Of a stretch of 64,000 bases of DNA, positions 27,801 to 36,386 are shown piece after piece. Source of the stretch: Elysia crispata (taxonomy: Eukaryota; Mollusca; Gastropoda; Plakobranchidae). The DNA lies in the NCBI GenBank assembly GCA_033675545.1, contig JAWDGP010004873.1, positions 1 through 64,000 on the forward strand, in the 5' to 3' direction. A program made the position numbers and the translations under genes. The notes below the pieces were generated by a model. The model saw nothing but the letters and a program-made list of their open reading frames with translations. It searched no databases and was not told where the DNA came from. How positions within the stretch are numbered: the stretch's first letter is position 1; each line of letters opens with the position of its first letter.

Positions 27801-28621
27801 TCTCCGTAGGTGGGTAGCAGCTTCTGTTGTTGCGTGCGCATCTCTCGCTGGAGTCGTTGACGATTCTTCCTGGCCTTCTTCTGAGCCTTATCCTCAGAGG
27901 CAGTGCCGGGGTCGGCCGCATCGTTGTCATCGTCGGTAGTCACGGTCATCTGCAGGGAGGTGGCGGCGGCCGCTTCCTTGTACTTCTCGTCCAGCTGGTT
28001 GAAGAGCTTGAACAGGCCCGGCATGTCGTCGAACCGCTGCAGGAACACCCTCATGATCAACGCCGTGAGAAACGACTGAATGTCCAACTCCGGCCAGACC
28101 TTGGCGTACAGCTCCGAGTGGCCCGTCCACTGGAGGTCTTCGGCCTTGTACGAACGGCGGTTGTTGAGCATCTGGAACATGTCCATGGTCTCCACGGTAG
28201 GGAACACGACGCTCAACTCGTTGTAGATGTCGAATGGGCTGACGTTAGGGTAGTCCTTCCTGGCCGCCGTCACGTAGTTCACCAGGAAGTCGTCCACAGC
28301 CTCCTTCTCAATCACGGAGCACCACCTGTCATGGATCGGACAGTCCCGAGCCTTGATTTCCTGTACCATAAACTTGGGGTTGCGCAGGGCCTTCTCGTAC
28401 GCCTTGACCAACTCGTATTTCTCCTTAATCTCCTTGTAGTCAGCGTCCTCCAACTTGACGCCCAACGCCTCCAGCTCAGCCACCATGGTGCCCGGCGGGG
28501 GTAATTCGTTGACGCCATTGCGGGGTGGGGGGAGGTAGACATAGTCTAGCGGGCGCTTGCGTGACGACTGTCTTGGAATGTCCATACCCCCCTTGCGAGT
28601 GCTCGTACAAATTTGCTTCAT
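24845..28621 (-). CDS. Large coiled-coil protein (1258 residues), probable tegument/structural
   Basis: The chosen ATG is at 28621 (MKQICTSTRKGG); the frame extends upstream only from a TTG. The N-terminal 450 residues look globular. From about 450 onward long Lys/Glu-rich helices dominate, with extended coiled coil around 540-640 and 740-1080, separated by a poly-Ala patch near 520 and a disordered DDD-type linker. The last 170 residues become globular again. No catalytic motif is seen. A late-type motif (28645-28654) lies 24 bases upstream of the ATG. Length, composition and promoter type fit an inner-tegument or structural protein, but no named homologue is recognised. Confidence 0.8.
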   Translation of the reverse strand: MKQICTSTRKGGMDIPRQSSRKRPLDYVYLPPPRNGVNELPPPGTMVAELEALGVKLEDADYKEIKEKYELVKAYEKALRNPKFMVQEIKARDCPIHDRWCSVIEKEAVDDFLVNYVTAARKDYPNVSPFDIYNELSVVFPTVETMDMFQMLNNRRSYKAEDLQWTGHSELYAKVWPELDIQSFLTALIMRVFLQRFDDMPGLFKLFNQLDEKYKEAAAATSLQMTVTTDDDNDAADPGTASEDKAQKKARKNRQRLQREMRTQQQKLLPTYGEIEKRYLDETATLKNAVFNSWYSRVEESAASLGDLRAIQKSMMTMFEYSQSFGMVPYEEVDKKTLRAAKKRNISDPDGTMAVPRCHIPDPYTILVMRNRRTNSYVCWNYRTNKEVKIALDPYGIPFDTKLVQLLKAEYTYAELLRKQNGTHLSDGYILVEKKDEVDTEEVQNALDREAEAADRAAMDKAEEQLWKRQLEDFDRDIKYNESGPGGKPARIVLSGVQRPSRLPYLRGAAAAAAGSKASTKDKLKDPAEELLGSLKRKLTSGERELDNVNRLLRGITSTEDKHIKQAGKKLSDLVESRYEFVKKINKNLDSVTKEIQHISDNIDGESKNDGSFGIIPIRKMVSSMTASFNNVQELVEKLQQSMASVGIDPEATTETDMFREMDTRISAASSTAIQRAQMELRTVLTAVEKTLDHMETIVTNHTSALHPPTSTHERVGVDDVSFSMEYYDDDFSGIIRGANEVTPLDALSGGNNDRGNGRTDELYAEYYSRLKEANDMYVGLKKDYKALVKEFQASQVKTMKELSASAENKAKALDARKVTLLTQKLLAYQSKLNSEGVSKIEALLEKMEEKFESLQMQKEKKQFDMMQKLQSVQTDIQNVLALADSGTADMSNDALEEAVVQSDAVLAQLREDRMAELEKVAEIYREDIKQLQSIIPPMEERVDRRREELKAIILKDLIDTPASGSDEAGSGADAMSMTANEKKTADNIAESIKNTHKFNKKAYETYGTAIEEYRKMLDQVAEEREKILEKARKDDVDRKYKADAARVQREAAIKEHNHMRFLKRYSSIVRSKDDAKRRKLCNGNHNADALTVGRSTPKPQMLVVKDHFRKANIMPTIPERLMKDTHSAIRERWVDFVDNAFPSVTAVDNHGVKTWTTNMDAVMNAVVAPFLKLQYGLIVDGRGFGGTGPMSTTNVKAAFYELCNEFVTDLLLNASSGDYMHLMSVFKPAVDHVAQSVGVVGGSAHGESSASGHVGSR

Positions 28622-28644
28622 GATATGAGCACAGACCTCCAGTG

Positions 28645-28654
28645 AACTAATACT
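28645..28654 (-). promoter_or_regulatory. Late-type motif upstream of the coiled-coil protein
   Basis: AACTAATACT on the plus strand reads AGTATTAGTT, followed by C, toward the ATG at 28621. It lies immediately after the stop of the 157-residue gene. Confidence 0.5.
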
Positions 28655-28655
28655 C

Positions 28656-29129
28656 TCAGGCTGCTGGGACAAACACGTCTTCGTTGTCGAACAAGGCGGG
28701 CTTGGCGGCGGTGTTCACCCACAGCGCGTTTGCCGGGGGGCGCCTAGACCTACCCCTGGGGATGTGCGACACCGAAGGGTTGTATACCGCCTCCGGGGTA
28801 GGTAGCAGGTGCTTCACGACGTTCCATGCGCTGTGCGTCAAGTCCTTGTGAAACACTGCGTAGAAGTCGTGGGGATAGGAGAAGTAGACGGCAGTGTACT
28901 GGTCGTCTATGTACACCGGCTCCGGACCAAGCTTGAACACCTTTCCAGTCGTCGGGTGGTGCGTGAAGGCCACCTTGGAGTCATAGTCTTCTGCGCAGGT
29001 TCGGTCAGACGAGTGGACGGGGATGTGCGTGTGCACCCGTATCCCTCCAGCGCCGTCCACCATGTGCGCAATCTCTTTGACCAACCTACTGGGACGGTTG
29101 GAAGAGTAGGACACCAGATACACATCCAT
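28656..29129 (-). CDS. Unknown 157-residue protein
   Basis: The likely start is the ATG at 29129 (MDVYLVSYSSNRPSR). A longer frame from 29213 has an AT-rich beginning that overlaps the neighbouring gene's polyadenylation signal region and is not preferred. The product is small and mostly strand-like with several His and Tyr residues, an Arg-rich PRGRSRRPP patch near 128 and no membrane segment. It ends 34 bases before the ATG of the coiled-coil gene and just before that gene's late-type motif. Function is unknown. Confidence 0.72.
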   Translation of the reverse strand: MDVYLVSYSSNRPSRLVKEIAHMVDGAGGIRVHTHIPVHSSDRTCAEDYDSKVAFTHHPTTGKVFKLGPEPVYIDDQYTAVYFSYPHDFYAVFHKDLTHSAWNVVKHLLPTPEAVYNPSVSHIPRGRSRRPPANALWVNTAAKPALFDNEDVFVPAA

Positions 29130-29184
29130 GATGTCAAAAAAATAAACGCCGAACACGGCTTTTTTACATTTGTTTGTGTCAAAT

Positions 29185-29190
29185 TTTATT
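29185..29190 (-). terminator. Polyadenylation signal AATAAA (minus strand)
   Basis: TTTATT on the plus strand, about 140 bases beyond the stop of the 349-residue gene, in an AT-rich stretch. Confidence 0.6.
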
Positions 29191-29331
29191 GATATAATAA
29201 TACATGTATACACAAATATTCAAACAACTGTTTAGTGTTCACCGACACTATTAGGGACGCAGACAAGTCTCCGAAACAGGGGGAGGGGGATGGTCTGGGC
29301 AGCTCTCCAGACAGGTCTCCAGGGCTCTTCC

Positions 29332-30381
29332 CTATTGGCCGAGTCGTCCCGCAGTCATCTTGACCAGTGCCTTGAGTACAGCGTACATCTTGGCGTCGGA
29401 GTCCACGCATGCACACTTCATGTTCTCAACAGTCCAGATGAGTTCATTCATCTTCAGCTGATTGGATTCGTGTGGGCAGATGAAGACATTGTCGTTTCTG
29501 CAGATAATCAGCTGGGGAAAGTTGTTGGGGATGACCGGAACCTTCTCTGGGATCTGTACCGACTTGCTGAAGTGGATCTTGGTGGTAATTTCTGCTTGCG
29601 TATTGAACGTGGTTGTGGAGAAGTTGGTGTGGGCCACGTTCCGGTCCGTGACGTTCACCACGCAGGCTGTTGGGCCGTCGTGAGAGTCCACGGAATCAGT
29701 TTCACAGTCAGGCACAGTGTTTCTCTCGAAGCAGTCGAAGTACACAATGGACTTTGGTGGATTGGGCCTCACAGCGCTGAAGCAGCCCCCAGAGGAGATG
29801 GGTTCAATGTACCCCCAGTCAGAGTCGAGAGAGCTGAAGGTCACGTTGAAGTACGTCGCCTTGATCGGAATCTTGACCTTCCTGGTTTCAACGTCCCTCA
29901 TGGGGATGTCGGTGTCACCCAAGACGATCTCCTTGTCATCTCTGGTGCCAGCTAGCTTCATGTAGGTCTGAGGAGGGACAACGAAGTGCACCAGTTTGTC
30001 CCCAGAGCCGGCGGTTACGGTGAACATCATGTCTTTGGCCGTGAAGTTTCCCAGGCAGAACCGGATGGCCGTCGTGTGATCCTTGGAGAAACACTTGTAG
30101 TCAATGGCGGTCTCTCCAGACTTGGCGTGGGACACATCTCCACCAACAACGTAGTCGTCGTCGGGAATGATCTGCACCATAGCCGCAACGTTGTTTCTGT
30201 CACGCTTCAGAAGCAGCCCTGGGTAGCTAGACTTCATCGTGTAGATGATCCCACTCGACGTCTGGTCCTCCTCCACAGACTTGAGGAATCCTATCTTCGC
30301 GGCCTTGTAGTGAGACACGCCATTGAGGGCGGGGGTGACGCTGAAGGCGGTGTCGTTGGTGCATTTGGTTTTTGGAGACAT
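29332..30381 (-). CDS. Unknown 349-residue strand-rich protein
   Basis: The family is not recognised. The ATG at 30381 lies about 130 bases below a minus-strand TATA-like run (about 30508-30518). The protein is rich in Val/Thr/Lys and alternating strands, with several Asn-x-Thr/Ser sequons (NFT, NVT, NFST) and about twelve Cys, but has no obvious N-terminal signal peptide or transmembrane anchor. The fold could be a beta-sandwich virion protein; this is composition-based inference. It lies between the 157-residue gene and the Bcl-2-like gene on the same strand. Confidence 0.78.
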   Translation of the reverse strand: MSPKTKCTNDTAFSVTPALNGVSHYKAAKIGFLKSVEEDQTSSGIIYTMKSSYPGLLLKRDRNNVAAMVQIIPDDDYVVGGDVSHAKSGETAIDYKCFSKDHTTAIRFCLGNFTAKDMMFTVTAGSGDKLVHFVVPPQTYMKLAGTRDDKEIVLGDTDIPMRDVETRKVKIPIKATYFNVTFSSLDSDWGYIEPISSGGCFSAVRPNPPKSIVYFDCFERNTVPDCETDSVDSHDGPTACVVNVTDRNVAHTNFSTTTFNTQAEITTKIHFSKSVQIPEKVPVIPNNFPQLIICRNDNVFICPHESNQLKMNELIWTVENMKCACVDSDAKMYAVLKALVKMTAGRLGQ

Positions 30382-30548
30382 GGTTCTTGGTTGGCGTCCG
30401 GGACGGTCGTGATATGCAGAACTGAGTCACAGGTAATGGTAGGCAGATGCGTCGGAGGCTGGTTCAACTGGCTGGTGGTGATCTGATGAAGAGACAGATA
30501 AATAAGAAAAATATATGGTGAGACTTGTGCGCATCGGTATGCATCCGG

Positions 30549-31118
30549 TTACAACAGTCGTCTAACAGTAACGTACAGTCCTAAGGCCGACAGCGCGATC
30601 GTCACTAGGTTCCCGACCACGTTTGTGGTGGACGTCCGCGACTCCTTATAAACGTCCGCAAATGTCTTCCAGCCGCCACCTCCGCCGTTCTTCTCGCTCG
30701 TGTCTATCCACCAACCCACTTTGCGGGCGATGCAGTCGGTGATAAACCTGCGGTCATCCTCAACCCAGACGCAGAACATCCGGTTGATGAGGGAGAAAGC
30801 AGAGATGATGCGCCCCCAGTTGATGTCATCTTGGAATATCTCGTCACACAGGTCCTCGTAGACTCGCCGGCGCTCATAGAGGTCGACGTATCCAGCTCTG
30901 GAGTACGGCACACCGCTGTGACGCTCCAGGGATCGGTACATATTGTCTAGACAAGCCCTGTGCTTCTCCGTCAACTCGTCACAAGACCGCCGCATAGTCA
31001 GAGACACAAGGTGCATGTGTTTGTCGGTCACTCTGTCGGTGGTCGCATTCTCCGTCTTGTGTCCAACGTGCGTCCTGAGCATATATCGGACAATCGTGTC
31101 GATCTGCGCCTTCGTCAT
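30549..31118 (-). CDS. Bcl-2-like apoptosis inhibitor
   Basis: Recognisable Bcl-2 homology regions are present: a BH3-like MRRSCDELTEKH near residues 42-53, a strong BH1 in DDINWGRIISAFSLIN (about 97-112), a BH2-like WWIDTSEKNGGGGGW (136-150), and a C-terminal hydrophobic anchor (about 168-186) ending in Arg-Arg-Leu-Leu as in mitochondrial tail anchors. Size (189 residues) fits cellular and viral Bcl-2 proteins. Such proteins hold Bax/Bak or BH3-only proteins at the mitochondrial surface and delay cell death. The ATG at 31118 is chosen over a GTG at 31196. A minus-strand TATATAAA at 31256-31263 and palindrome cluster C lie upstream, facing the divergent helicase gene. Confidence 0.8.
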   Translation of the reverse strand: MTKAQIDTIVRYMLRTHVGHKTENATTDRVTDKHMHLVSLTMRRSCDELTEKHRACLDNMYRSLERHSGVPYSRAGYVDLYERRRVYEDLCDEIFQDDINWGRIISAFSLINRMFCVWVEDDRRFITDCIARKVGWWIDTSEKNGGGGGWKTFADVYKESRTSTTNVVGNLVTIALSALGLYVTVRRLL

Positions 31119-31255
31119 GCAGTCTAGGCTGTAACTACAACTAGTGCAAAATATATATGTATCAAAAAGAGATACAAATAAAATAGTACCTCTCACAGAG
31201 ATGTGATGCTGATGAGGTCGAGTGGATGGAATGATTCTGACTGGGAACTTCAGGG

Positions 31256-31263
31256 TTTATATA
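31256..31263 (-). promoter_or_regulatory. TATA box for the Bcl-2-like gene
   Basis: TTTATATA on the plus strand reads TATATAAA on the minus strand, 138 bases before the ATG and about 90 bases from the first palindrome of cluster C. An ATTGG (inverted CCAAT) is nearby at about 31309. Confidence 0.65.
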
Positions 31264-31353
31264 CACAAGAGGGGTGTCTGCTTACATCACTGTTCGCGAC
31301 GATTTGATTGGCCGCTGTCTTTGAGTGGGTGGAAATACTGCGTTTTCATTGGT

Positions 31354-31567
31354 TGAGTGAACGGACCACTGGTACCCACTTGGGTTCGGTCCACTCAGTA
31401 ACTCGCGTTTTTGAGTGAACGGAGCACTGGTACCCACCTATGCTCCGTTCACTCAGTTTCGAGTTTCTGAGTGAACGGAGCATAGGTGGGTACCCATGGT
31501 CCGTTCACTCAGAAACTCGAAACTGAGTGAACGGAGCAAGGTAGGTGCCCATGGTCCGTTCACTCAG
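31354..31567. repeat. Palindrome cluster C (4 copies) between divergent promoters
   Basis: Four copies begin near 31354, 31411, 31467 and 31523, so the spacing is 55-58 bases. The first copy has a diverged right arm. The cluster sits midway between the minus-strand TATA of the Bcl-2-like gene and the plus-strand TATA of the helicase gene, with ATTGG (inverted CCAAT) boxes on both sides. It looks like a shared bidirectional control region. Confidence 0.9.
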
Positions 31568-31668
31568 ACGAGCTTTTCTCGATTCTGATTGGTTAAGCCC
31601 TCCTTGCGGGTGCTGGAACCAAACGTCACGCGACGCGCTAATGCGAGTGAGAGGCGATGGTGAGAGTT

Positions 31669-31676
31669 TATAAATA
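31669..31676 (+). promoter_or_regulatory. TATA box for the helicase gene
   Basis: TATAAATA about 100 bases after palindrome cluster C. The leader to the ATG at 31954 is long (about 250 bases) and holds a small upstream frame from the ATG at 31739 to 31930. Confidence 0.65.
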
Positions 31677-31953
31677 GGGGTGCATTTTTTCACACCACTC
31701 ATTCTCATCAGATCGGTCTTGCTGTGCGGACCGTGTCTATGTCGGTTGGGTTGAGAAATGTTCTAGAACAATTTCCCCCACCTCCCCACACTCACACTTC
31801 CAACACCTGCCCCGTACACAACGGCATCAGTCGTTTGAATGGTGGAAACGGTTACCCTGTCCATCACTTGTTGTCTGTTGTCCTTCGTGTTCTATTGTGT
31901 CCCCAAGTGTGCGGTCTTTTTGATCCGTGACACCCCCCACGCTACTGTTGGTG

Positions 31954-34900
31954 ATGGCGGGCATGAACCCGATCTTCTTCTCATCGGTGGACGGGAAGTT
32001 CCTGTCCCTGATGAGAGACTTTATCCTGGAGGACCGAGTCAAACCTCCCCAGGGTAGAGGCGACGCGAGCTACGTGTTCATCACAGGCGGAGCCGGGACT
32101 GGTAAGACGATGATCCAGGATGGTATCCGCTATCTGAAAGACATCCGGCCGGTCTTTTCGGGTTCTACAAACATTGCTGGCATGGAGCAGAACAAGGTGT
32201 TTACGCTCCACCAGATGTTTGTCAACGACTTCACGGTCTACTTCACGACCTTCCGCCAGATGTTCCGCATAAATCCTCCCACCTGGGCCAAGTGCCTCAA
32301 GATACTGTTTGAGAACTTGCCCCAGGAGGTGATCGCGGGACAGATGCGTACACCCAGAGCCTTCTGGGACGCGATCTGGCCCAATTTGATGCGGGTGTGC
32401 GCGTACCTGATTCGACGAGCTACCGCGGACAAGGATCCCTTCTTGTCAGTAGAGGAGTATCACAAGTACCGCAAGATCGTCCTGGAGACCAATAAAGAGC
32501 TGAAGAGTAAGTTGAGACGCCTCAGACGGAAGTACGGGACGATGAGTCTGGATGAAGAAGAGGAAGAGGAGAACGGAGGCGGTTACGACAGCGACGACTG
32601 CTACGTGTCTGATGGAGAGCAGGATGGTGATGGCTGGGCTGTCGGGCGTTCCATGTCGGCCGGTACAGACCATGAGAACATCATGTCGGCGAGCGATCCC
32701 GAGCGCCCCGCACCCTCTGTGGAGGAGATGTACCCCACCAACCTACCGTCTTACGGAACGCCTGATCATGTGGACAGAGAGAAGCTAGAGTACGACCGGC
32801 TGGTGCACATGGCCACCATGGAACACATCCTGAGCGTCTGCAACCGGAACAGCATCTTTGACCAGCTACTGTACGACACGTTTGTTATTGACGAGTCGGG
32901 CCGCCTGCCGTGTACCTGGATTCTGGTCAAGATCGGCATGTTCTACTACATTCACAACCTGTTCAAGACTGGAGTCACGAAGCCGACGTTCGTCCTGGTG
33001 GGTTCCTGCACGCAGTCTACGGTTATCAACGACGCGTGCATGGATGCGTGCGGCCGGGAGAACTGCGGACACCCCAAAGTACCCCTGAACGACTACAGCT
33101 GCATTACCATGCTGGTCAAGAAATGTATCATCTACAGCGATTCTGTGATGGTCCGGAACAACAAGCACAACCGCAGGATCAAGTCTGGCGACCCCGAGAG
33201 AACGGCCAATCTGGCGTTGTTCATGAACTGCCTCGAGATGGGAGAGCCGATCCCCGAAGAAGTCATGAGGTACATCCGGGAGCACATGACGGTGACCAAG
33301 GAACAGTTTTACTCCACCAAATGCATTCATCTGTGCAACACTCACGAAGACTGCGAAAAGGTCCTGGCTGCCGACGTGGTCGCCCCCAATGACATCATCA
33401 GAATTGAGGAGAGCATGGTGGCGAAGACCACGGTTGAGAAGATTGACCGGGGAGAGGACGGGCCGCAAGTCCTGTACCACTGCACGCGGCCTGCTGGAGC
33501 CATGTACAGGAGCGTCAACTATCCTGAGAAGAGGTTCATCAAGACCGTGCTGGATGAGCCGCTGGGGCTGGGGACCAAGTACATCTACGGCTTGCTGGGC
33601 AACGACGAAAGCCGAGATTCCAGCGCCGGCCAGACGTCTTACCTGAGCAACCCTTATGGTCTGGACGACAGCGACAGCGATGAGCGTGCGTCCACCTCTG
33701 GGTCGCTGGACAGCAACGCTGACGGACCACCCACGCATAAGAAGTGCAAGAAGTCCCGCAAGAGTACCGGCATGTGCTCCCAGCAGTCCACTGCGAGCGA
33801 ATCGGACTCCGCGCACCCACCCAAGTTCGTTTGCTGGAGCAACACCCGATTCTTCTACAAGTATAGACCGTATATGGTTACGCACAGCGCCAGGGGGTCA
33901 CTCGTGTCCATCTCCGGATCTTGGGAGAACTTCCTGAAGGACCTCAGCGACATGGAGCCGGTGTATGAAGAAAACCCGGTCTTTATCAGGCAACTGGTCA
34001 TGGCCATGGTCAACTCGCTGCGGTACTCCTTCGTAGCTGATCCGGACTACCTGGAGGACATCCAGGATAAGATGCAGAATGGTGACGACATGGATGACCT
34101 GCTGCATTGCCTGTACGATCTCAGGTGCATCATGAGCAACGCGGTCAACGCCAGAAAGGACAAGAGAGCGCAGAGACAAAAGCAGTTGGTTGACGGCACA
34201 GCTGACGATGGGGGCATCCCAAAAGAGGGCGTGGGATCCCCAGAAGAGGTCGCGGACATCGTCTATTCCTGCAGAAGCAACGAGAGAGCTAAGCTGACCA
34301 TCCCCAAAGGCACTACGGTGTACCTGGAGGGTAAAATCGGCGCTGGACCTCGGTCGGGTGTCCTGGTCAGATTCGGGAAGACATTGGTGGTCGCCATCTA
34401 CCACGCGTGCATTCGTGTGGACCAACCCCTGTCCGCTTACAGCTCTGACCCTGACGATATTGTCAAACAGAAGCGGGGGAGGGAACAGGCGATCAACAGG
34501 AAGCGAGCCGCGAATGATTCCGCGGTCGTCAACAACGGCGTAGGGGATGCCTGCACCATGCAGGCGCCTGCGGATCCGACTTGCGACTTCAGCGACGACG
34601 AGGACGCGCATAGTACTTCCAGCAGCGTCGTATCGGCCATCACGGACATCAACACGTCCGAGTCTGCGGCCGCGAGCACCGTCCCAACCCTGTCCGTGGA
34701 TGACTTCGGCGGCAAGAAATTCAAGTCTGACTTTACCGTCCTGGAGATTATCCCTCTGAAGTTGAGCATGGTCAGCACCGTGGCGGCATCCCAGGGCATG
34801 ACCATCAACTCGACTGTCTACGGGCAGATCAACAAGACCATTTCAGCTTATAACCTGATTGTAATGGCCACTCGCTCCAGCTCGTCCGACGATTTGTTCT

Positions 34901-35013
34901 TCTACATCGCAGACCCCGACATGAACTTCACTATAGAGCCGCTGGACGACATCACCGCAGAGACGATCAAGTTATTGTTCACCCTGTCCCTGCAGACTAC
35001 CGGGATGATATGA
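31954..35013 (+). CDS. DNA helicase subunit of the helicase-primase (UL5-like, SF1)
   Basis: This is an ATP-driven unwinding enzyme of the replication fork. Walker A GGAGTGKT (about residues 47-54) is followed by a Walker B/DExx-type VIDES (about 312). Near the C-terminus come STVAASQGMTINS (about 944) and LIVMATRSSSSDD (about 968), which match motifs V and VI of superfamily 1 helicases related to herpesvirus UL5. The chosen start is the ATG at 31954 (MAGMNPIFF), ahead of which the frame continues only from a GTG. Long acidic or Ser-rich insertions (about 195-260, 560-620, 840-900) make it larger than typical UL5 (about 880). The gene is under palindrome cluster C and TATA 31669; AATAAA follows at 35041. 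Confidence 0.85.
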   Translation: MAGMNPIFFSSVDGKFLSLMRDFILEDRVKPPQGRGDASYVFITGGAGTGKTMIQDGIRYLKDIRPVFSGSTNIAGMEQNKVFTLHQMFVNDFTVYFTTFRQMFRINPPTWAKCLKILFENLPQEVIAGQMRTPRAFWDAIWPNLMRVCAYLIRRATADKDPFLSVEEYHKYRKIVLETNKELKSKLRRLRRKYGTMSLDEEEEEENGGGYDSDDCYVSDGEQDGDGWAVGRSMSAGTDHENIMSASDPERPAPSVEEMYPTNLPSYGTPDHVDREKLEYDRLVHMATMEHILSVCNRNSIFDQLLYDTFVIDESGRLPCTWILVKIGMFYYIHNLFKTGVTKPTFVLVGSCTQSTVINDACMDACGRENCGHPKVPLNDYSCITMLVKKCIIYSDSVMVRNNKHNRRIKSGDPERTANLALFMNCLEMGEPIPEEVMRYIREHMTVTKEQFYSTKCIHLCNTHEDCEKVLAADVVAPNDIIRIEESMVAKTTVEKIDRGEDGPQVLYHCTRPAGAMYRSVNYPEKRFIKTVLDEPLGLGTKYIYGLLGNDESRDSSAGQTSYLSNPYGLDDSDSDERASTSGSLDSNADGPPTHKKCKKSRKSTGMCSQQSTASESDSAHPPKFVCWSNTRFFYKYRPYMVTHSARGSLVSISGSWENFLKDLSDMEPVYEENPVFIRQLVMAMVNSLRYSFVADPDYLEDIQDKMQNGDDMDDLLHCLYDLRCIMSNAVNARKDKRAQRQKQLVDGTADDGGIPKEGVGSPEEVADIVYSCRSNERAKLTIPKGTTVYLEGKIGAGPRSGVLVRFGKTLVVAIYHACIRVDQPLSAYSSDPDDIVKQKRGREQAINRKRAANDSAVVNNGVGDACTMQAPADPTCDFSDDEDAHSTSSSVVSAITDINTSESAAASTVPTLSVDDFGGKKFKSDFTVLEIIPLKLSMVSTVAASQGMTINSTVYGQINKTISAYNLIVMATRSSSSDDLFFYIADPDMNFTIEPLDDITAETIKLLFTLSLQTTGMI

Positions 35014-35040
35014 TTTGTATGCGTATTAATCCGTGATGAG

Positions 35041-35046
35041 AATAAA
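35041..35046 (+). terminator. Polyadenylation signal AATAAA
   Basis: Consensus signal 28 bases after the helicase stop codon. Confidence 0.75.
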
Positions 35047-35111
35047 TGTATGGGCCGTTCTGACCCTTCTCATACAAATCTTGTGTCTCACTCTTTGTAT
35101 CACCTAATAAC

Positions 35112-36386
35112 ATGTTTGTGAGCGGCTACGTGGTCAGGTACTGCACCATACCTGGGTGCGACCACACGGGCGAGCCTGACGGCAGGTGCAGCAATGTCAT
35201 TGGGTCTAGAGTATACGTCGACCCAGCCCAGAAACTACTTATCAAAGATAAGCCGCTGGTGATCAGTCACAACGACAAGCACGTCGTGGGGCGGTGCGTG
35301 CAACAGATCGACGCGCCGGATGGCATCCTGCTGACCTGCGTACTGGACGACGCCTACTTGCTCGAGAGTCTGAGACGGCGCTACGACGACTTCCGGGACA
35401 ATTACAACCCGTCCATACCCGACTTTGAGACGTACTGCAAGAAGACCCTGTGCTCCTTCAGCTTATCCCACAACTCCGCTACGATGGATGTGAGACACGT
35501 GTCCCTGGTCGACACCCCAGGGCGGTATGGAACTGCGGTGGAGTACAAGGTGGACGCGGGAGTAGTATTAAAACGAAGAGCTGAGAACCAGTTTATCTCT
35601 GACATCGTAGCATCTCACTCCACAGCGTTCATGCCCTTGGGTGACCGTAAGGCCTATTTGTTGAGGAACGACCAGCTCAGTTTCAATCCGGGTAACTTGT
35701 GTTACATCAACGCCAACCGATCCCTCCCCACGAAGAGAACCGGTGACACTCTCGCATCCGCACCAACCGCCAAGATGGTCAACCAACAAGATATGTTCAA
35801 CGAGACCGCTGAATTCTTTAGGATCTACAAGATCATCAGCGCTAACCCCGGAATGCTGTCCGGCGCACCCGCCGCAGTCGCCCCGCCGTCTCTCAAGCGG
35901 AGCCTGCGACTGGACGAGGAAGAGGAGAGCGCAAAGCGCGCCAGGATTAGCGACGATATCACGGAAGTCGCCGCATCGGCCAGCAGGATGGACACTGGCG
36001 CCGTCCCGACCTCACTGTCTCCCACCCCAGCCCAGGCCGTGGGTACATCATCATCACTGGCTATCACCAACGACCAGCTGTTGGAGGTCATAAAGGATGG
36101 TATGAAACACGCCGTGACCGCCGCCCTGGATGCTTACAAACAACAGTCCACTCCTCCGGCCGCTGTCCAGACACCCTCTGCGACCACTGGTCAATCAGTG
36201 CCTCCGGTAGCTTCCGGGTCAGGCGCCGGGGATGACTCGACATCTTACACCGCCTCCACGGCTGACCTGCCGACCGACGGATGTCAAGTGGAAGCGTCCA
36301 GGGGCCGATCAGTGAACTCAGGAATGACCCCTAACAAACAGGTCATGGACATGTTGGTCAAGCACATCATGGGTTTATCTGAGTGA
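35112..36386 (+). CDS. Capsid maturation protease with C-terminal scaffold (assemblin-like)
   Basis: The N-terminal about 150 residues match herpesvirus assemblin, a Ser-His-His protease that trims the internal scaffold during capsid maturation. GYVVRY opens the fold; H53 in ISHNDKHVVG aligns with the first catalytic His; Ser residues in CSFSLSHN (115-119) occupy the nucleophile region; H129 in RHVSLVDTPGRYGT aligns with the second catalytic His motif (HVALC-x5-GT in other herpesviruses). The rest is Ala/Pro/Ser-rich and probably disordered, ending in a short hydrophobic helix (MDMLVKHIMGL) like the scaffold end that binds the major capsid protein. An internal Met near residue 218 could start a separate scaffold product, as is usual in the family. 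The stop codon falls inside a palindrome of cluster D. Confidence 0.78.
   Translation: MFVSGYVVRYCTIPGCDHTGEPDGRCSNVIGSRVYVDPAQKLLIKDKPLVISHNDKHVVGRCVQQIDAPDGILLTCVLDDAYLLESLRRRYDDFRDNYNPSIPDFETYCKKTLCSFSLSHNSATMDVRHVSLVDTPGRYGTAVEYKVDAGVVLKRRAENQFISDIVASHSTAFMPLGDRKAYLLRNDQLSFNPGNLCYINANRSLPTKRTGDTLASAPTAKMVNQQDMFNETAEFFRIYKIISANPGMLSGAPAAVAPPSLKRSLRLDEEEESAKRARISDDITEVAASASRMDTGAVPTSLSPTPAQAVGTSSSLAITNDQLLEVIKDGMKHAVTAALDAYKQQSTPPAAVQTPSATTGQSVPPVASGSGAGDDSTSYTASTADLPTDGCQVEASRGRSVNSGMTPNKQVMDMLVKHIMGLSE

Noticed and set aside
32866-33885. A 339-codon minus-strand frame within the helicase gene.
   Set aside because: Antisense shadow of the GC-rich helicase coding sequence, with no promoter or polyadenylation signal of its own.
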